From: Thalassolituus maritimus
GTDB lineage: Bacteria; Pseudomonadota; Gammaproteobacteria; Pseudomonadales; Oceanobacteraceae
Assembly: GCF_900156675.1 (NCBI RefSeq)
Contig: NZ_FTOH01000009.1
Span: forward strand, 62,001-126,000
DNA: 64,000 bases
Reading direction: 5' to 3'
The notes beneath the pieces were generated by a model. It was not told where the DNA came from, made no database searches, and saw only the letters and a list, made by a program, of their open reading frames with translations. How positions within the stretch are numbered: position 1 is the stretch's first letter; each line of letters starts with the position of its first letter. This document shows positions 27,290-35,632 of the stretch, piece after piece. Both the position numbers and the translations under genes were made by a program.

Positions 27290-28390
27290 ATGGGATACGA
27301 AATCGATTTTCTGGGTGTAGGTGAAGAGTCTAAGAGTGGCGATGCGATAGCGATTCGCTTCGGTAATTTGCACGGAAGCAGAGAGGAGCAAACGGTCGTC
27401 ATTATTGATGGCGGCTTCAGTGATACTGGCTCAGCTCTGGTTGAGCATGTCAAAACACACTTTGGCACCGAGCAGGTAGATCTGGTTATTAATACGCATC
27501 CGGATCAGGATCATCTCAATGGTCTTGAAACGGTGTTGAACGAACTGGATGTGCAAGAATTCTGGATTCATCAGCCGTGGAATCACAATGAAGGGCTGGC
27601 GGCCAAATTTAAGGACGGCCGTATCACTGATAGCAGTATCGGTGAGCGCCTAGCAAAAACTCTTGAGCGTGCATGTTCGCTGGTTGCGTTGGCTGAAGCG
27701 AAGGATGTGCTTGTCCGTGAGCCTTTCGCTGGGCTGACTGATTCATCGGGTGTTGTTGAAGTTCTTGGCCCGACTGTCGATTACTACGAATCATTGATTC
27801 CTGATTTTGACGGCCTGCCTGAAAAGGCCGCGCTATCTACTGCGATGGAAAGTCTCTCTACGGTTTTTGATGCGGTTAAATCCAAACTCCGGAAAGTCTT
27901 TGCTACGTGGGGCGAGGATAAGATTTATGACGACGGTGTAACGTCTGCGAAAAACAATTCCAGCGTAATCACTCAGCTTACATTGGATGGGCGTCGCTTT
28001 TTGTTTACAGGGGACTCAGGTATCGAAGCGCTTGAGCAGGCCGCAGACGTTATCGATGCTTATCACGCTCACAATGAGTTGCGGTTGATTCAGATTCCGC
28101 ATCACGGCAGTCGTCGCAATATAGGCCCTACGCTACTTGATCGTTTGCTTGGTACTCATGTATCAACGGGGGAGACGATTGATGTTGTGGCCATTGTGTC
28201 TACGGCTAAGAACGGCGAACCAAAACACCCACGAAAGGCAGTTTTGAATGCATTCACTCATCGTGGTGCCAAGGTGCTTGTTACAAAAGGTAATGGCATT
28301 CGTCACGTGAAGGATGCTCCCGGGCGTATAGGGTGGAGCCCGCTTACACCTGAGCCTTATCATTATGAGTATGAAGAGGAGGAGGCTTAA
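27290..28390 (+). CDS. MBL-fold hydrolase of the ComEC/Rec2-like group
   Basis: A 366-residue metallo-beta-lactamase-fold protein. The ATG at 27290 is preferred because GAGGT precedes it; the in-frame ATG at 27272 would leave almost no leader. Metal motifs are NTHPDQDHLNG, which is the HxDxDH variant seen in ComEC-type domains, then FTGDSG and IPHHGSRRN. It is a soluble stand-alone version without the ComEC channel. Such proteins hydrolyse phosphodiester or similar bonds, but the substrate here is unknown. It is paired with a four-TM protein 3 bp downstream, with a strong GGAGGAGG inside its own 3' end, so the two are surely co-translated. It probably acts with the membrane partner in the defence island. 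Confidence 0.82.
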   Translation: MGYEIDFLGVGEESKSGDAIAIRFGNLHGSREEQTVVIIDGGFSDTGSALVEHVKTHFGTEQVDLVINTHPDQDHLNGLETVLNELDVQEFWIHQPWNHNEGLAAKFKDGRITDSSIGERLAKTLERACSLVALAEAKDVLVREPFAGLTDSSGVVEVLGPTVDYYESLIPDFDGLPEKAALSTAMESLSTVFDAVKSKLRKVFATWGEDKIYDDGVTSAKNNSSVITQLTLDGRRFLFTGDSGIEALEQAADVIDAYHAHNELRLIQIPHHGSRRNIGPTLLDRLLGTHVSTGETIDVVAIVSTAKNGEPKHPRKAVLNAFTHRGAKVLVTKGNGIRHVKDAPGRIGWSPLTPEPYHYEYEEEEA

Positions 28391-28393
28391 ACT

Positions 28394-29032
28394 ATGCCGA
28401 TATCTCTTAAAGCTCAGAATGTTGTGCCCCTTACCGTGTTAGTTCTATTGCAGGTTTACTTAGTTCTTTGCCTTGCACAGGGGGCGCTGGATCTCGGTGG
28501 GATCATATCGAGTATGGAGTCTGCCAGTCTCATGCTTCTTCTTAACGTGGTGATCGTATGGTTGTCCTATTTGGTTCCGGCGGATATCAAGAATGGGATG
28601 GTGTTTTTCCGGGTGAGAAATGCCTTACCGGGACACCGGTTCCTTTCGTTGATGAAGTCTGACCCTCGAATTGATGTCGCCCGTATACACGCGATCCATG
28701 ACCTGAGTAGTTTGGTAAGTGACGAGAGTGCTCAGAACAGCTTCTGGTACCAGGTGTTCTACAAGCCGAATACCGCCAGAATGGAGATCAAATCCGCACA
28801 CAAGTCTTATCTGCTGTATCGCGATGCCTGCGCGGTATCGCTGATACTCTGCGGCGTATATTGTTTGGTTTCGTGGCTATCGCCCGCGTATCTGGGGGGC
28901 TCGGATTCTTTGTACGGTCTTGTGTTTATTGTGTTCGCTCTGGGCTTCGCTCTTTCTGCGAATAATACGGGAAAGCGGATGGTTACTACAGCGATTGCTT
29001 TGTCTACGGCTAAGGCCGGTACGGATGAGTGA
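28394..29032 (+). CDS. Four-TM membrane partner of the MBL-fold protein
   Basis: A 212-residue protein with two N-terminal helices (about residues 11-31 and 43-63), a central cytoplasmic-type domain of about 85 residues, and two C-terminal helices (about 148-168 and 174-195). This 2TM-soluble-2TM layout is seen in small membrane effectors of conflict systems, but I do not recognise the family. It starts 3 bp after the MBL gene with a strong ribosome-binding site inside that gene. The pair may form a toxin-like or membrane-signalling unit. No signal peptide or catalytic motif was seen. Confidence 0.7.
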   Translation: MPISLKAQNVVPLTVLVLLQVYLVLCLAQGALDLGGIISSMESASLMLLLNVVIVWLSYLVPADIKNGMVFFRVRNALPGHRFLSLMKSDPRIDVARIHAIHDLSSLVSDESAQNSFWYQVFYKPNTARMEIKSAHKSYLLYRDACAVSLILCGVYCLVSWLSPAYLGGSDSLYGLVFIVFALGFALSANNTGKRMVTTAIALSTAKAGTDE

Positions 29033-29105
29033 TTTTTGGCTGGGCTTGTTCCATCCTGTGGAACTCTCTTTTCTAAGCTGTGGCGACTAATGGGTGTCGA
29101 TTTAG

Positions 29106-29119
29106 CGTAAGATTTTACG
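29106..29119. promoter_or_regulatory. Perfect inverted repeat CGTAA-N4-TTACG, possible activator site
   Basis: A 5+5 bp perfect inverted repeat lies about 260 bp upstream of the canonical sigma-54 promoter at 29366, a distance compatible with an enhancer-binding-protein site. I found no exact copy at the other sigma-54 sites, so support is thin. The open frame at 29140-29352 within this gap has no recognised homology or ribosome-binding site. The 29033-29365 stretch otherwise holds nothing I can support. Confidence 0.25.
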
Positions 29120-29365
29120 TCTCTCTCTGAGAAGTCTCTGTGTTTAGTTCATTCGGAAATGAATGGCCGCTTGACTCAGAAGTGAAGTGTTTTGTCGCCC
29201 CCGCTACTGTTTGTGGGAAATTACGCAGAGGGTGGTTCAAACACTCCAGTATTGAATCTGGCGAGGCTGCAAGAAAAGTTAACAAGAATAAGAAAAATTA
29301 CATCAAAGGCCGGTCTGCTAAAGATGTGGCCATCGTAACAATCTGTTTTTAATGAGTTTGTTGAT

Positions 29366-29382
29366 TTGGCACGGCCTGTGCT
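29366..29382 (+). promoter_or_regulatory. Sigma-54 (-24/-12) promoter of the TerY-P/McrBC operon
   Basis: TTGGCACGGCCTGTGCT carries GG at 29368-29369 and GC at 29380-29381 with exactly ten bases between and the ideal TTGGCACG -24 block. The predicted start near 29393 leaves a 27-nt leader with AAGGA before the vWA gene. It shares its -24 octamer with the hsdR promoter. Confidence 0.8.
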
Positions 29383-29419
29383 GAATCACTTGGAGTATCT
29401 TTTTTAAGGAATATTTTAT

Positions 29420-30097
29420 ATGACTATTGGTGATTTTGTTGCAAAGGCTGCGAAACCTCTCCCGGTAATTGTGCTTGCGGATGTCAGTGGCAGTATGGCC
29501 CAGGACGGTAAGATCGAAGCGTTGAACGATGCCTTAAAAAGCATGGTATCGAGCTTCGCCGAAGAAGGGCGTCTGAACGCTGAAATTCAACTGGGTTTGA
29601 TAACGTTTGGTATGACGGTTCGTGACCATCTGCCTTTGACGCCTGCTCATAAAATTGACGGTATTCAGCGTCTTGACGCTAATGGCCCCACGCCAATGGG
29701 AGCCGCTTTTGATCGCGTAACTCAGTTACTTGAAGATAAAGAAATCATCCCATCCCGTGCGTACCGACCGGTAGTAATTCTTCTGTCAGATGGTCACCCA
29801 ACAGACGACATGCGCGGCCCGTTTGAACGACTGGCGTCGAGCGAACGTGCAAGCAAAGCTACTCGTTTATCGCTTTCCATTGGCTCTGATGCGAATGAAG
29901 CTGTTCTGCGCGATTTTTCGAATGACCCCGAAGCTCCTTTGTTCTTCGCCCATGATGCGAAGGATATTCGTAATTTCTTCCGTGCAGTGACTATGAGTGT
30001 GTGCGCGCGTTCGCGCAGTGCGAAACCCAACAGTCCAGTCAAAATTGAATATCGCCCGGGCGATGATGACGACGATCTGCTAGAACTGGATCTCTGA
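29420..30097 (+). CDS. TerY-like von Willebrand factor A (vWA) protein
   Basis: A 225-residue cytosolic vWA protein. The metal-ion-dependent adhesion site is complete: DVSGS at residues 21-25, the threonine in the GPTPMGAAF loop, and the late aspartate in LLSDGHPTDD. The C-terminus ends in a run of aspartates. TerY-type vWA proteins form the TerY-P triad with a PP2C phosphatase and a protein kinase (established gene context), and exactly these follow here. The role is probably a metal-dependent scaffold or regulator of the signalling module. It is the first gene of the sigma-54-controlled operon. Confidence 0.9.
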   Translation: MTIGDFVAKAAKPLPVIVLADVSGSMAQDGKIEALNDALKSMVSSFAEEGRLNAEIQLGLITFGMTVRDHLPLTPAHKIDGIQRLDANGPTPMGAAFDRVTQLLEDKEIIPSRAYRPVVILLSDGHPTDDMRGPFERLASSERASKATRLSLSIGSDANEAVLRDFSNDPEAPLFFAHDAKDIRNFFRAVTMSVCARSRSAKPNSPVKIEYRPGDDDDDLLELDL

Positions 30098-30102
30098 TTC
30101 TG

Positions 30103-30789
30103 GTGCGCCGTTTTTTCAGTGCATCGGTCATTGGCCCCGGTCATGTCAGTGATGGGCTACCGAATCAGGATTATCAGCTGCATCGCCAAGCTCAACATTG
30201 CTGGTGCGCTGTCGTGTGTGATGGGATGGGCTCCCGACCTGATTCTGGTATTGGTTCCCGCGAGGCAGCGAAAGCAGTGTGGGCGTCGGTGAAGTCTTTG
30301 CCCTTTGACGTGCCGGACAAAGTTCTCGTGCAGACTTTTTATCAAGGCTGGCTGCAGCAGTTAAAACTATTAAATATTGGAGCAGCCGACGCGGTAACGA
30401 CCTGCCTTCTGGTTTGGGGTCTGCCCGACGGGCGTTTTCGTTATGCGCATCTTGGCGATGGCTTGTTGGCATCGCCCCGTGGTGTGATTTCTGAATGTGA
30501 AGACGAACGTTTCAGTAATGAAACCACAGGGTTGGGGATTTCCCGGCAGTTATCCGACTGGCGCTTTGGTGTGGGTAGCTTGAAAGACTATGGGGGCTGC
30601 CTGGTATTGATGACTGATGGTATCAGCGAAGATCTGACTGATGTAAGCGCGTTTACTGCGTGCCTGGCAGGCACCCTGAAAACTAAAAGTTACCGCGTCG
30701 GCAAACGGTGGTTAAACAGGTTGTGCAATGACTGGCCGACACCTGGCCATAGTGATGATAAAACAATAGTGGTTGTCCATTGCTTATAG
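30103..30789 (+). CDS. PP2C-family serine/threonine phosphatase of the TerY-P triad
   Basis: A 228-residue PPM/PP2C-like phosphatase with a GTG start 5 bp after the vWA stop. Metal-binding motifs are VVCDGMGS (D40), the central RYAHLGDGLL, LMTDGISED and the final SDDKTIVV. These supply the aspartates for the Mn/Mg centre, so it should be active. It presumably reverses phosphorylation by the kinase encoded next. Gene order vWA-phosphatase-kinase is the classical TerY-P arrangement. Confidence 0.88.
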   Translation: MRRFFSASVIGPGHVSDGLPNQDYQLHRQAQHCWCAVVCDGMGSRPDSGIGSREAAKAVWASVKSLPFDVPDKVLVQTFYQGWLQQLKLLNIGAADAVTTCLLVWGLPDGRFRYAHLGDGLLASPRGVISECEDERFSNETTGLGISRQLSDWRFGVGSLKDYGGCLVLMTDGISEDLTDVSAFTACLAGTLKTKSYRVGKRWLNRLCNDWPTPGHSDDKTIVVVHCL

Positions 30790-30865
30790 CCCACTACGCA
30801 TAAAAAAGTGCCTATAAGAGCAGTTCCCATAAAAAGTGATGAGCAATTTCAGCAGGAAGCAAGTA

Positions 30866-32320
30866 ATGACTGAGCAAACAGACACAGAGCAAAACGTGAA
30901 CGCGGCCTCGAAAAAAGAGCGCCTGGTTCTGGATGAGTATGGTGCTGAATACACCCTTATTAAAAAACTAAACTCTGGCGGGCAAGGCGTTGTCTGGACG
31001 ACGAATCATCACAACACGTTGGTAAAAACGTCAAATCAGAAGGATCAGCAAAAACGAAAGCGCTGGAGTGATCATATCCGCTGGATATTGCGGCAGGATC
31101 TTGAAGGGTTTTCGATCGCTTCACCAAAAGCTTTGATTACTAAGCCAGTGCCGGGTTATGTGATGGAGCTGATGGATGGTCTTCATGCGCTGGAAAAGGA
31201 TATGCAACGCAACCTTGATGCTTTGAGTAATGGCGAGGGACTTCAGGGGTTTTTAAATACCGGTGGGCTTCGCCGCCGCTTGCTGTTGTTATCTGAGTTG
31301 GCAGGTACCCTGGCCCGCTTGCATGGTAAGGGTCTGGCGTATGGCGATTTATCTCCAAGTAATGTCTACGTATCTGAAAGTATCGGAGACTCCCGCCTTT
31401 GGTTGATCGACTGTGACAACATCTGCACAAACGAGCGAGCTGGCTGGGAACATTTGTATACACCTGGGTACGGTGCGCCTGAGGTTGTGCGTGGTGAGTC
31501 GGGTGTTAATAGTCTGACGGACGCGTGGTCGTTTGCTGTGATTGCTTATCAGCTTCTGACAAGTAATCACCCATTAATCGGAGAGCTGGTCGACGAGGGT
31601 GGTGATTTTGATGGCATCGAAGACTTTGATGATCTGAGCCCCGAAGAATTACAGGACAAAGCATTCAGTGGTGAAATTCCCTGGATCTGTGACCCGGAAG
31701 ATGACCGTAATGCTGCTGAAGGCGGTATTCCTATGCGAATGGTGGCTTCTCCTCAGATGCAGACACTTTTTCATCGTACCTTCGAGCAAGGTCGGAATAG
31801 CGCCTGGGATCGCCCAACGATGGCTGAATGGCGGAGTGCTATTGACGAGGCCGACGCTTTGACGATGGACTGCCATAACAGTGAGTGCCGGAGTACATTT
31901 ATTCGCAGCAAAAACTGCCCATTCTGTGATTCAGAAACGTCAATCGATAACCACCTGTTGATGACTGCGTTGGTGTATGCCGATGATCCAGAGCTTGATC
32001 GTAGTTTGTTGAAAATGGGTTATGGTCGTGTGGTTAATATGGATGAAACCATCACGTTTAAGCGCATACCTGCAGGTACTCCTGTGCATCACGATTCCGA
32101 AGATGTTTTCCAGGTTCGCCTGACCCACGAAGGTATGGCTTTGAAGGTTGTTCCGGGGCAACAAATTACCATTAAGGCTAACGATAATGCTCGCGAGATT
32201 ACTCAGGGATTCACGCTCCCGCAGCATAAAAAGCAGCGCCGAAAGTATTTTATCCACCTGACGACAGATACCAGCCCGGATGACGTGGTTACGCATCCGG
32301 TATGGGCGTTTATCTGGTAA
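30866..32320 (+). CDS. Serine/threonine protein kinase of the TerY-P triad, with zinc ribbon
   Basis: A 484-residue protein; the ATG at 30866 is chosen because AGGA sits upstream, although in-frame ATGs exist at 30836 and 30839. The N-lobe has a glycine loop NSGGQGVVW and lysine K54. The catalytic loop reads YGDLSPSN with the DFG position as DCD, followed by GYGAPEV. The kinase therefore looks active, though variant. After the kinase come two CxxxxC/CxxC pairs (CHNSEC and CPFC), a likely zinc ribbon. The C-terminus is a beta-rich domain of about 100 residues. It should phosphorylate an unknown island partner. Confidence 0.88.
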   Translation: MTEQTDTEQNVNAASKKERLVLDEYGAEYTLIKKLNSGGQGVVWTTNHHNTLVKTSNQKDQQKRKRWSDHIRWILRQDLEGFSIASPKALITKPVPGYVMELMDGLHALEKDMQRNLDALSNGEGLQGFLNTGGLRRRLLLLSELAGTLARLHGKGLAYGDLSPSNVYVSESIGDSRLWLIDCDNICTNERAGWEHLYTPGYGAPEVVRGESGVNSLTDAWSFAVIAYQLLTSNHPLIGELVDEGGDFDGIEDFDDLSPEELQDKAFSGEIPWICDPEDDRNAAEGGIPMRMVASPQMQTLFHRTFEQGRNSAWDRPTMAEWRSAIDEADALTMDCHNSECRSTFIRSKNCPFCDSETSIDNHLLMTALVYADDPELDRSLLKMGYGRVVNMDETITFKRIPAGTPVHHDSEDVFQVRLTHEGMALKVVPGQQITIKANDNAREITQGFTLPQHKKQRRKYFIHLTTDTSPDDVVTHPVWAFIW

Positions 32321-32329
32321 GGAGCGGCT

Positions 32330-35300
32330 ATGAACTTAAAAGACTTTCGATTCTTCGATAAGAGACTTCATTGTGTTCGGTTTATTGATAGCGACGCAGG
32401 GAAGCAATCATGGCATAGCGGTGAGGAAGTTCGCCTCGTAAATGAGGGGGGCACATTGGTAGTGGCGCAAGGCGACGTCGCTGCGTTGGTGGAGGCTCCT
32501 GATAAAACTACATCGCATCTGGCATCTGCTGGTACTGACATCTGGCGTGTAGCACATAAAGCGAACGACCATCTTCAGCTTGAGGTACTGTCGGTACAAA
32601 GGCGTATTCATACAAAGCTCAGTATAGCTGTCGATAGTTACCTTATTGCTCAGCTATCCGATGATGATTTGATTGATGCGAAGTCGATAGATCAGGCGAG
32701 TGAATGGTTAAGCGATGAGTTTGTTGTCAACGGTGCTCAAACTTATGTACTTAGCCAATCTTTCAGTAACGACAATGAGCACGTCTTGAATCTGGCCGGG
32801 CGGCGCTATGCGTTGACGCTGAGGAAAGAGAACAATATCTGGGTTGCAAAGCGCCTTACCAGGTTACGCCATGACGCGGCTTCTTTTTCTGCTGTTGTGG
32901 GTGATGTGGCGTTTATCGATGGCTCTGTTGCTGCACAGGTAAGTACGTGGGAAATCGATCCCCTTGATAATGGTACAGGCAGTTATCTGAGTCTGTGGGA
33001 GCAATACAGTGATGTGCAGTGGCAGCAGGCTACACGCGCAGCAAAAAAAATCGGTTACTTTCCTTACATCCGACAGGAGCATACAGGTAGTGAAAAATCA
33101 CGATTTCGCTTCGATATAGGGAAAGATCTCGCGGAAGAACTTCAGAAGCGGTTGGGCGAAGTTCGTGAAAGTGGCGAGCTTGATACTTCTGACCTCACCT
33201 TTGAAATCGCAGAGGAGCCACCTGAGTGGTTGGTGGAAGGCAGTGTTATAGCTGATAATAGCCGTGCCGGGAAACCCCCTTTATTTGGACGTAATGTTCG
33301 GATAATCCCTCCATATATTGAGGTCGAGGTAACTCAGCGTAGACCCCAGAGGAAAGGTGTTCTCTTTCTATCTATTCAGGGGGATAAAACGGCGCATGAG
33401 CGTCGACGTGGCGCTTACACGTCGATTCGTGCCCGCAGTAACCCAATGCCGCAGCTCAGTATGCTACTTGAGGGAATCGATTCACCGGTTGAGCGTCGGA
33501 GAACTTTGAGAGCTCTGACTGCGACGGCCCGTAAACGATTCAAAGGTGAGCCAACGCCTCGGCAGAAGGAGGCCGTCGATGTTGGGCTTAATACCCCGGA
33601 CGTTGCTTTGGTCGTGGGCCCCCCTGGTACAGGGAAAACCCAGGTGATTACGGCACTGCAACAACGAATTGCAGAAGAATTCTCTCGTGATAGCGAGATT
33701 ACTCATCAGGTATTGCTTACCAGCTTCCAGCACGATGCGGTTGATAACGTAGTAGAGCGCTCTGGTGTGTTTGGTTTGCCTGCTGTGAAGGTTGGTGGTC
33801 GTCGCTTTGGTGTCGATGGTTCAGTGAGCCCAGTGACTCATTGGCGTTTGAATAAGATCCGCACCCTCAAGCCTGAGTTGGAAAAGGAATTGAATGCAGA
33901 GCCGGTATTTGGTTTATACCAAGCGCTTAAGAATAGCTGCTTGAACTTAAGAATTTCACGCCAGTCATCACAACGAAATCAGCTCGTAAAAGATATTGAT
34001 GGCGTGCTGGATAAATTATCTACAGAGCACGGCATATCCCTGTCGCAGAGCACAACAGACAACTGGTATGACATAAATCAGAGGTTGAGTATTAGTAGCT
34101 CGCTGAGCATTGCTGGTGAAGATCACAAGCATCTGCTCCGTCTGCTTCGGGGGTTACGAACGCTTGAGGTCTCCTTCAACGACGATGGTCTGTCACGCCT
34201 GAATGATTTGTGTGAGTTTATTAGTACCATACCTGAACTGGCGCAAGATGAAGCAGTGATGTCCTTGGTAGACTTGCGCGTTGCTGCAGAATCGAGCGCA
34301 GTTTCTATTGCTGAAGTTATTCTGAAGACTGCTGAGGCACGGGATACGTTACTAGATACCTTACGTCCTGATTATCGCCCTTATCTGTTGAGATCATATA
34401 TCTCTGAGAGTGACTGCAAAGTACTCGATCAGATTGAAACGGAATTATATGCCTCGTTGGCGCAGTCTCGTACGCTAGGCCCTTTACTAGTTCGTTATGA
34501 ATACCTGACGGCTCTTGAGGAGAGAAAAGACGATGTAGAGCGCAGTGTGGGTGATTATGCCGCAATTGTCGGTGCGACATGCCAGCAAGCCGCAGGTGAG
34601 CAGATGATTGGGGTTAAGGAGGTCTCAGATCGTCTGAATATCTCCTTTGATACTGTCATCGTTGACGAGGCCGCTCGTGCTGCGCCGCTGGATTTGTTGA
34701 TTCCCATGTCGATGGCGAGTCGACGCATCGTGTTGGTGGGTGACCACCTCCAGCTTCCACACATGCTTGAACCTCGTGTCGAGACTGAGCTGCAGGAACG
34801 CCATGAACTGGACACGGTTAAGTCAGAGCTTCTGAAAATCAGTCTGTTTGAGCATCTTCATCGTACATTCAAAGAACTCCATAAAGCGGGAGGTCCGCAA
34901 CGTGTTGTCATGCTTGATACGCAATTTCGTATGCATCCCGAGCTTGGTCGCTTTGTTAGTCGAGAGTTTTATGAGCGCCGTGGCTTTGATCCTATTTCCT
35001 CAGGCTTGCCAGAATCGGTTTTCCATCACGATATCGAGGCTTACGAAGGTTGCATTGCGACCTGGCTTGATATTCCAAAGCACGAGGGCGTTGAAAAAAG
35101 CAGCAACGGTAGCCGCAAGAGGCTGGCAGAGGCGAAGCGCTGCGCAAAAGAAGCTCATGAGGTTCTGACTAAGCGTCCTGATCTGAGTGTGGGTGTGATT
35201 ACCTTTTACAGTGCACAGCGGGATGCTATTTACGAAGAGCTGGCGTCACTAGGCTGCGCAGAAAAGACCGAAGAAGGATGGCAGATCAGCTCAGGATATC

Positions 35301-35632
35301 GTACGACCAGTGAAGGTGAGGAGCGTTTGCGGGTTGGCTCTGTGGATGCTTTTCAGGGTAAAGAGTTTGACGTGGTGATTCTTTCTGTTGTGCGTACCTG
35401 GAATTCCAGAACCGAGCTTACTGCTGAGGGATTAAACCAAAAGCTAGGATTTCTTCGCATTCCTAACCGTATAAACGTTGCGATGAGTCGTCAGAAGAAA
35501 TTACTAATCGTGGTTGGGGATGCAGAACTGAGTTCAGTACCAGCGACTGAAGCGGATGATGGGCAGCCGATGTTGCCCGGTTTTGCTGAGTTTTACGAAT
35601 TGTGCAGAGGGAAGTATGGTCAGATTCGCTGA
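32330..35632 (+). CDS. UPF1-like SF1 helicase
   Basis: An 1100-residue protein. The first 380 residues are a beta-rich N-terminal region of unknown fold. The SF1 motor has Walker A GPPGTGKTQ (about 430), Walker B VDEAARAAP (about 778), GDHLQLPHM, LDTQFRMHP (about 862), VDAFQGKEFD (about 1004) and NVAMSRQKK (about 1048). This motif set is that of the UPF1-like family, which works on RNA or DNA. AAGGAG sits before the ATG. It overlaps the HEPN gene by 17 bp, so helicase and putative RNase are translationally coupled. Confidence 0.88.
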   Translation: MNLKDFRFFDKRLHCVRFIDSDAGKQSWHSGEEVRLVNEGGTLVVAQGDVAALVEAPDKTTSHLASAGTDIWRVAHKANDHLQLEVLSVQRRIHTKLSIAVDSYLIAQLSDDDLIDAKSIDQASEWLSDEFVVNGAQTYVLSQSFSNDNEHVLNLAGRRYALTLRKENNIWVAKRLTRLRHDAASFSAVVGDVAFIDGSVAAQVSTWEIDPLDNGTGSYLSLWEQYSDVQWQQATRAAKKIGYFPYIRQEHTGSEKSRFRFDIGKDLAEELQKRLGEVRESGELDTSDLTFEIAEEPPEWLVEGSVIADNSRAGKPPLFGRNVRIIPPYIEVEVTQRRPQRKGVLFLSIQGDKTAHERRRGAYTSIRARSNPMPQLSMLLEGIDSPVERRRTLRALTATARKRFKGEPTPRQKEAVDVGLNTPDVALVVGPPGTGKTQVITALQQRIAEEFSRDSEITHQVLLTSFQHDAVDNVVERSGVFGLPAVKVGGRRFGVDGSVSPVTHWRLNKIRTLKPELEKELNAEPVFGLYQALKNSCLNLRISRQSSQRNQLVKDIDGVLDKLSTEHGISLSQSTTDNWYDINQRLSISSSLSIAGEDHKHLLRLLRGLRTLEVSFNDDGLSRLNDLCEFISTIPELAQDEAVMSLVDLRVAAESSAVSIAEVILKTAEARDTLLDTLRPDYRPYLLRSYISESDCKVLDQIETELYASLAQSRTLGPLLVRYEYLTALEERKDDVERSVGDYAAIVGATCQQAAGEQMIGVKEVSDRLNISFDTVIVDEAARAAPLDLLIPMSMASRRIVLVGDHLQLPHMLEPRVETELQERHELDTVKSELLKISLFEHLHRTFKELHKAGGPQRVVMLDTQFRMHPELGRFVSREFYERRGFDPISSGLPESVFHHDIEAYEGCIATWLDIPKHEGVEKSSNGSRKRLAEAKRCAKEAHEVLTKRPDLSVGVITFYSAQRDAIYEELASLGCAEKTEEGWQISSGYRTTSEGEERLRVGSVDAFQGKEFDVVILSVVRTWNSRTELTAEGLNQKLGFLRIPNRINVAMSRQKKLLIVVGDAELSSVPATEADDGQPMLPGFAEFYELCRGKYGQIR

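Noticed and set aside
29140-29352. A 70-residue open frame before the vWA gene
   Set aside because: No ribosome-binding site, no recognisable similarity, and it overlaps the region expected to hold the promoter and activator sites.
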